DNA of 64,000 nucleotides from Gerris lacustris. Its lineage: Eukaryota > Arthropoda > Insecta > Hemiptera > Gerridae. Shown here in pieces: positions 58,935 through 64,000 of the stretch. The stretch is taken from NCBI GenBank assembly GCA_951217055.1, contig OX578276.1, positions 66,329,144 to 66,393,143 of the forward strand. Direction: 5' to 3'. Numbering within the stretch: position 1 is the stretch's first letter; every line of letters starts with the position of its first letter. The notes beneath the pieces were generated by a model, which saw only the letters and a program-made list of their open reading frames with translations, did no database searches and was not told where the DNA came from. The translations under genes were made by a program, and so were the position numbers.

Positions 58935-59418
58935 TGGTGTGCCCCTGATTCAATGACCCAAATAAACTATTCATAGTTCGAGAACAAATTTTGAGCCACA
59001 GCAGTATGAGCAGCAGAGTGTTCTTTTTTTTAGGTAATTACGATATCCTTTATTGTCATCGTTAGAGTATCCATCGTGATCGTTATTACGTAATGTGCAG
59101 TTCTTTGCGAGATGATTTTATAACCACACCGAAAACACCAATTCTAGCCAGACCTCTTTAGGTTAGTCCAGATGTTGGACATGCTGCTGCTGGTGGTCTC
59201 CCAGGCTCAAGCACAGTCTTGCTAAGTCCCTTCCTTGCCTGGATAAGAACTGCTTTACACCGTCTTTACTTACATTTTCTCCTTTGGGCATCTTTTGTCC
59301 ACAAGTCAACCTCCATTAGAATCATTATTATTTGGAACTTCCACATGGTGTAATTCTGTCCATTTCATTTGGTTATCATTGTTGATCTATATTCAATTTT
59401 ATCATTTAAGGTCTCCAT
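58935..59418 (-). pseudogene. copia element 2: gag and protease active-site region
   Basis: ATG at 59418 starts METLNDKIEYRSTM and, past a stop, NGQNYTMWKFQIIMILMEVD, which is the start of copia gag (pattern NY..WK.Q....L). Near 59145-59100 the phrase CFRCGYK is a decayed zinc knuckle. At about 58975-58940 the frame reads FIWVIESGAHHM, the protease active site with Glu in place of the catalytic Asp. Multiple stops and frameshifts are present. Confidence 0.75.
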
Positions 59419-59426
59419 CATTAAAG

Positions 59427-59438
59427 GTCTCATAATCT
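59427..59438 (-). promoter_or_regulatory. Primer-binding site of copia element 2, elongator Met-tRNA anticodon type
   Basis: On the plus strand GTCTCATAATCT equals the anticodon arm (CAT anticodon in its loop) of elongator Met-tRNA as I remember it. The minus-strand RNA would therefore pair with an internal tRNA fragment, as copia does with initiator Met-tRNA. It lies one base from the LTR. Confidence 0.65.
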
Positions 59439-59439
59439 T

Positions 59440-59519
59440 TGTTGCATATATTTTATTTTACTCATGGCATTTGACAAAAAAACAAAAGTAAAGAAAACAG
59501 ATCAAAATACAAGTTGACA
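59440..59519 (-). repeat. 5' LTR of copia element 2
   Basis: 80 bp, minus strand TGTCAACTTGTATTTTGATC ... TATATGCAACA. About six differences and one indel relative to 54372-54450. Confidence 0.8.
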
Positions 59520-59524
59520 CATTT

Positions 59525-60286
59525 GGATAGTATGTCAAAGTTAGCCCTCAGATAATCCCCTATTTATGTTTTACCTTCTATATAAATATACATTGCATCG
59601 TCTAGGCATTGGCATAATCTACCTAATTATATAGTAACACTCAGGTTTTTAAATCTACTTCATTGTAAATTATTTTATGCTTTTGTTTCATTCGCCCGAT
59701 GATACTGCACTAGATATTTTTTTCTTCCAGAAGGAAGCGCTTTGATCATTCTAAATAATTCTGTAGAGTTCTTTTATATGTTCTTAAGTTTAAAATTTCC
59801 TCGACAAAAATGTGTTTTTGACATCTAAGAACATGTTTGGGTCTCGTGTCTGCTTTTCAGTCTGTTGGACAAAATTTTTGCGAACTACTTTAGAACCCAC
59901 TCGTCATCTGATTTTGAAGAAATTTACATGGTTTGGTAAACGTAGGCTACTGTTCGTCCCATATTAATTTGATCCTTTTGCGAAAATTTATGTAATACAA
60001 AATAATTATTACCATGATGGAAATTAAAAGTAGTCAAAAAAAAAATAGTCAAAACAACTATTTTTGAATTCCCTACCCAGTAGGGTTCAGAACTATTTTT
60101 ATGACGATTTTGAATGCTCACATATCATGTTTTAAGTATAATCCATATTTTTTAATCTAGTTTATTGTACAATCATTTTTAACCATGTAAAAATTTGTCC
60201 AATGATTGGTATGAGGAAGCTATGTGCCACACGAATTGGCAGACTTTTTTATTCAACAAATTAAGGCATTAAGGCATCAGCTAAAA
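59525..60286. other. Spacer
   Basis: No clear gene. A minus-strand phrase DVKNTFLSRKF near 59820-59790 hints at a copia RT scrap but is too short to claim. Confidence 0.35.
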
Positions 60287-60419
60287 TCTATATATATAAA
60301 ATTCTCGGCCACGGTGTTTGATCCCGAACTCCTCCGAAACGGCTAGACCGATTTTGATGATTTTTTTTTTGTATTGTTCGGTAGGTCTGAGAATAGGATG
60401 TTATCTATTTTTTATGCCC

Positions 60420-60945
60420 CTAAGTGATAAGGGGGCCCCCCAAAATTTTATTTTTTGATTTTTTAAACAAAACTTTTTTATTTTATTTTTTATAGATTTG
60501 GCATTAAAAAATACTTATAACCCTAAATTTTTACCTTTTAACCACCACTCAGTGATGAGGGGGGGCCTCCCCAAAATTTTATTATTTGAATTTTTTGGTT
60601 AAAGTTCTTTAATTTTATTATTTTATGATATGGCATTAAAAAATACTAATAATCCTAAATTTTTATAACTTTACCACCCCTCAGTGATAAGGGGGGGGGC
60701 CCAAAATTTTATTTTTTTAATTTTTTGGTCAACATTTTTTAATTTTATTATATTATGATTTGGCATTAAAAAATACTTATAACACTAAATGTTTACCTTT
60801 TTATTACCCCTCAGTGATGAGGGGGGGCCCCCCGAAATTTTATTATTTGAATTTTTTGGACAAATTTTTTTAATTTTATTTTTTTATGATTTGGCATTAA
60901 AAAATACTTATAACCCTACATTTTCACCCTTTTAATACCAACCCC
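60420..60945 (+). repeat. Minisatellite of about 120-130 bp units (four copies)
   Basis: Each unit has CAGTGAT(A/G)AGGGGG(G)..CCC, AAAATTTTATT, TTTTTTAATTTTATT, GATTTGGCATTAAAAAATAC + TTATAACCCTA and a CC(A/T)TTTT..ACC spacer. Unit starts are near 60422, 60551, 60683 and 60813. The copies are diverged by substitutions and homopolymer changes. Confidence 0.85.
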
Positions 60946-61071
60946 CATTTTTTAATAGCGATATTAGTACTGTAATAATCTTCAACTCTCAGTGGATTAA
61001 TGGAATAAATAAATAATTTATATGGCAAAATAACGTTTGCAGGGTGAGCTAGAATTAATTATTAATGGGAC

Positions 61072-61731
61072 TTGGTGTCTTACAAAACTAACGATACAGT
61101 TTGCCTTGCCAACGAAGCTGTAAATTATCCTACAGAGTTTTTGAACTCATTGGATTTGTCAGACATGTCACCGCACCATTTACAACTGAAGGTTGGATCT
61201 CCGGTTATTTTGCTTCGTAATTTGAACCCACCACGACTATGCAATGGCACGCAATTAGCAGTGGAGTAACTATGGCCCGCGCAGGCCCGCATTGCGAGGG
61301 GCCCCCAAATCAACGACGAGGGCTTTTTTTCTCATCAATTTTGTTTGGCGAGGGGCCCCCAAAAAGTTTTTGCGGGGGCCCCCATTGCCCTAGCTACGCC
61401 ACTGGCAATTAGTCATTAAAAAATTAAAAATATTGTCGAAGCCAGTATTTTGAATGGCAAAACCGTATTCCTTAGTATAATTACGTAAAAAAATTATAAA
61501 AATGTTAAAAAAAAGTTCCGAGGCAAAAACGTATTGCTTCCACGAATCCCTATGATTCCCACAGATGTGCCAATTGAATTCAAACGCGTTCAATTTCCAA
61601 TTAGATTGGCATTTACAATGACAATCAATAAGTCCCAAGGCCAAACGATGTCTGTTTGGTGTGGCTTAGATTTGGGCACTCCATGTATTTCACACGGACA
61701 ATTTATACGTGGCATGTTCTCGCGTGGGTAA
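61072..61731 (+). pseudogene. Helitron Pif1-like helicase, C-terminal part, split by a MITE
   Basis: The first piece (61072-61269) reads NYPTEFLNSLDLSDMSPHHL, then KVGSPVILLRNLNPPRLCNG + TQL. After the MITE and a decayed stretch, the second piece (61534-61731) reads LPRIPMIPTDVPIEFKRVQF, PIRLAFTMTINKSQGQTMS. The last includes helicase motif VI-like TINKSQGQ. This is the end of the Pif1-type helicase of Helitrons. Upstream Walker motifs are missing and frameshifts are present, so it is non-functional. Confidence 0.85.
61259..61404. mobile_element. hAT-type MITE (146 bp) in the helicase remnant
   Basis: The ends CAGTGGAGTAACTATGGC and GCCCTAGCTACGCCACTG are inverted. The flanks are GCAATTAG on both sides (61251-61258 and 61405-61412), an 8 bp target duplication. 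CAGTGGCGTAGC ends and an 8 bp duplication are typical of hAT elements. The interior is GC-rich with GGGGCCCCC runs. Confidence 0.9.
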
Positions 61732-62119
61732 ACCATCCAGTTGTTTGTGTTGGCTAAAGATGGACTAACCAAAAATATCGTACACTCCATTGCACTTAAA
61801 TTGATATTTTTTCTTAAATGTCATGATTAGTGATAGTAAATATGGATAACATTTTTAGGGTTTCGAGGTCATCCTAGAAACACTTATGCTTTTGGTAGTT
61901 CGTCCGTCTGTCGCATCTTGGAGTATATCTCCGGACCTACTGAAGCTATAGACTTGAAATTTGGTATACAAGTTAAACTTTTTTTGCCCAAAAACAGAGA
62001 AGCTATTGCAGACTTACTTTTTCATTCAAAATTTCTGCGATCTTCGATTAATTGCGAATAGATTGCAATATTTTATATATTCTTTTTTATTTTCAAGTTG
62101 GGAATCATTTCAAAGGTAT

Positions 62120-62670
62120 TGAAATGTAGATCACAAATATATGTCGCGTTTCCAAAATGGCGGCCATTTTACCCCCGAAAAAATTAAAACAAGCACAAAA
62201 TGCACCTCCCTCCCTGCACTACCCCATTAGGATAGGTCCTAAAAATGAGGCAAAAATATTTAAATATACATCTTTGTGGTCCAATAACATTCCCGGGAGT
62301 TGATTTAAAAAAGTCAAATTTAAGAAATTTTAGGGGGCCATAACTATGGATTCACAAAAATATGTCGAATATACAATGTGGCGGCCATTTTACCTCCGAA
62401 AAATTTAAAACAAAACGCAAATAAATGTCCCTCCCCCCCCCCCCCCCCCCCCTACCCCATAAGGACAGGTCCTAAAAATAAGGTAAAAATACAAAAATAT
62501 GCATCTCTGTAGTCAAATGATATTTTCGGGAGTTGATATAAAAAAAGATAAATTTTAGGGGCCGTAACTATGGAGCTACAAAAAGATGCCGCCCAGGTTG
62601 GCATCTTTTAAAAGTATTAAAATTTGGTTAGCAAAAATATATCGTATTTCCAAGATGGCGGCCATATTAC
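62120..62670 (+). repeat. Tandem repeat with ATGGCGGCCAT motif (2.5 copies)
   Basis: ATATGTCG..TTTCCAAAATGG + CGGCCATTTTA at 62139, a second version at 62349 and a third at 62636 (CCAAGATGGCGGCCATATTA). Between them are shared phrases CCCCATTAGGATAGGTCCTA, CGGGAGTTGAT and GGGGCCATAACTATGGA. The second unit holds a C20-21 run. Confidence 0.8.
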
Positions 62671-62939
62671 TTCGAACAGAACCAAATAAGAGCATACCGA
62701 AGATACTAAAGGATAATATATGCACATTTTGATTCTCAAAAATGGAACATTTTATACATATTTTAGTTTAAAAAAATAATAATAATTTGGTATTTATGAA
62801 TTTTTATCACCGTAGACACTCTTTTAGTAACTTGCTGGCAAGTACTTGACGGGATTTTTTAATGTAAATATAACTTTTAAGAGATATAATTTTAAATAAT
62901 ATATTACTTAACTTAATAAAGTACAATAAATTAAAAAAA

Positions 62940-63368
62940 TGAATGGTTGGTGTTTAGTTATTAGCGAATTTTCAAAGAAAATTACGCTATTGCAATGGCT
63001 TCAAAATTTTTGTAATGCGAATTTTTGAAAAATTTTTCCATGGAAATCCGTTTTAGACCATTCTGAATCGATTCCTAAAATTTAACACTTTTTTTTATGT
63101 ATGTATGTATATATGTATGTATATATGTATGTATATATGTATATATGTGTCACTCCAGACGATATCTCCCCTTAGAATGCACTTAAAAATTTCAAACAAA
63201 TTTTAAAATGTCAATAATATCAAAAGAAAGGATGAGTTCGTTGGCCAGAATTTTTGGAGTCCATTTAGGGGTCAAATTTTGACCATATAGGGTCAAAAAA
63301 CGTGTTTTTTCCATTTTACCCCCCTTTTATGTGAAAATATGATAAAAGTGTAAATAACAACAACTTCT
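62940..63368 (-). repeat. Dispersed repeat family C, copy 2
   Basis: Inverse of 38690-39270 in its central part, including AATCCGTTTTAGACCATTCT, a (TATG)n run and GTGTCACTCCAGACGATATC. Similarity ends at about AACAACAACTT (63366), exactly where the LINE RT frame begins. Confidence 0.7.
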
Positions 63369-64000
63369 GGTGTATACCCGAAATGTTGGCGAGAGGCCAT
63401 AGTCGTCCCTCTCCCAAAGGAGGGAAAGGACCGTAATAGTCCCAACGGCTATCGACCTATCTCCCTGACATGTTGCATGGCAAAGTTAATGGAATCCATT
63501 GTGAACTACAGATTGAACTGGTACCTCGAGCGTCATCAGCTGCAAGCGCCGAGTCAGGCGGGGTATCGGAGGCATTATTCGACCGTCGATCAGCTTGCTC
63601 TCCTCGAAAAGTCAATTCAAGACGCTTTTCTGAGGAGAGAGCATGTGATCGGCGTGTTCTTCGACCTGGAAAAGGCCTTCGACACCGCCTGGCGCTTCAA
63701 CATCATAAGACGCCTGTACGCTTGGGGTATCCAGGGAAGGATGTTCGCCTTCATCAATGGATTCCTGACGGACCGAGTATTCAGGGTCAGAGTAGGAACT
63801 ACGCTCTCTGACCCTGAGATTCAAGAAAATGGAACGCCGCAGGGGTCCGTCCTGAGTGCCACACTCTTCTCGGTCGCCGCCAATGACATTGTATCAAGCA
63901 TCCCGCCCGAGGTCAAAGCATCCCAATACGTAGACGACCTCGGGCTCTTTTTGGCAGGTTTCGACCGGGAAGAAGTCAGGGAGAAGATGCAAGCGGCAAT
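63369..64000 (+). CDS. LINE (Jockey/I superfamily) reverse transcriptase, partial
   Basis: The plus-strand frame (codons in phase with 63387 TGG) is open to the window edge, about 205 codons. It reads WREAIVVPLPKEGKDR, NGYRPISLTCCMAKLMES, then FFDLEKAFDTAW (first catalytic Asp), NGTPQGSVLS, and QYVDDLGLF (the YxDD box). This is RT palm sequence of a Jockey/I-type non-LTR element. It starts abruptly at the edge of repeat family C without an ATG, so it is 5'-truncated or interrupted. It is much more GC-rich than the surroundings and shows no lesion in the visible part, which suggests a recent insertion. ORFs in the other frames here are shadows. Confidence 0.92.

Larger units (their letters stand above)
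54372..59519 (-). mobile_element. Ty1/copia element 2, degraded, with very short LTRs
   Basis: Flanked by CATTT (54367-54371 and 59520-59524), a 5 bp target duplication. The LTRs are only 79 and 80 bp (54372-54450, 59440-59519), TG...CA. On the minus strand: 5' LTR, a PBS complementary to a Met-tRNA anticodon arm, gag start at 59418, knuckle remnant, protease, a gap, RT end and RNase H, polypurine tract, 3' LTR. Two TIR elements inserted later (56829-58930, 55311-56391). The LTRs differ at several positions, so this copy is older than copia element 1. Confidence 0.85.
60287..61790 (+). mobile_element. Helitron remnant (5' end, minisatellite, helicase C-terminus)
   Basis: TCTATATATATAAAATTCTC at 60287 is the usual 5' terminus of animal Helitrons (TC start, inserted after A), followed by CGAAACGGCTAGACCGATTT, a sequence often seen at that end. 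The helicase remnant is in the same orientation at 61072-61731. The HUH Rep domain and the 3' CTRR hairpin end are not visible, so the copy is truncated or internally deleted. Confidence 0.7.

Noticed and set aside
54741..59418. Reading copia element 2 as two separate copia elements, one per insertion side
   Set aside because: Matching short LTRs with CATTT on both outer flanks and a protease that continues across the insertion show one element.
59780..59870. Copia RT fragment (DVKNTFLSRKF) outside copia element 2
   Set aside because: Only about ten residues match the LDVKTAFLNG motif, with stops directly after; too little to call.
63470..63811. The 113 aa ORF beginning MLHGKVNGIH
   Set aside because: It is a shadow frame of the LINE reverse transcriptase, which reads open in another frame with all RT motifs.

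Overview
The window is repeat-dense, AT-rich animal DNA, most likely from an arthropod and probably an insect. The evidence is the transposon fauna: BEL/Pao and Ty1/copia LTR elements, a copia element primed by half of an initiator-Met tRNA, Jockey/I-type non-LTR elements, a mariner-like transposase with the arthropod DUF4817-type N-terminus, a Helitron with a Pif1-like helicase, and many terminal-inverted-repeat (TIR) elements. Long (TA)n tracts are common. I could not identify a single convincing host gene. The only sequence that may descend from one is an ORF carried inside a BEL element (about 35.8-36.95 kb).

Layout. 1-0.7 kb: broken mariner-like transposase. 3.0-3.85 kb: (TA)n/(CT)n tracts and a hairpin. 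6.5-7.3 kb: three tRNA-like sequences in an inverted plus tandem arrangement. 9.5-10.1 kb: compound TTAA-flanked foldback. 10.2-12.0 kb: a repeat family with a short conserved ORF, a LINE scrap and a mariner-type foldback. 12.8-19.5 kb: a 6.7 kb non-coding element with about 0.4 kb TIRs. 20.3-28.4 kb: BEL element 1 on the minus strand, with its RT, RNase H and integrase core deleted in frame and a copia element (23.1-27.8 kb) inserted in its gag. 33.0-38.15 kb: a TIR element built of repeated 20-40 bp palindromes, split by BEL element 2 (33.64-37.33 kb). 40.3-41.5 kb: Jockey-type ORF1 and endonuclease remnants. 42.1-44.8 kb: very large inverted repeat with a 1.07 kb insertion. 46.5-47.4 kb: TIR element. 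51.5-52.75 kb: mariner remnant and a third copy of the 10.2 kb family. 54.4-59.5 kb: a second copia element on the minus strand, with about 80 bp LTRs and two TIR insertions. 60.3-61.8 kb: Helitron 5' end, 121 bp minisatellite and helicase C-terminus, the last split by a hAT-type MITE. 62.1-62.7 kb: tandem repeat. 63.4 kb to the end: an open LINE reverse transcriptase running off the edge.

The most interesting object is BEL element 2. Its two 171 bp LTRs look identical and it has a perfect 5 bp target duplication. It keeps gag and protease, has a retrovirus-type AAATTTA slip site exactly where the frame must move by -1 into protease, and has lost RT to integrase except the last 44 residues. 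In the gap sits a hydrophilic ORF that I do not recognise. This suggests a recently moved, non-autonomous element that captured foreign coding sequence and depends on enzymes supplied in trans. Copia element 2 is also notable: its LTRs are unusually short and its primer-binding site matches the anticodon arm of elongator Met-tRNA.

Boundaries, target duplications and LTR identity were read by eye. Family names rest on motif recognition and no database search was possible.
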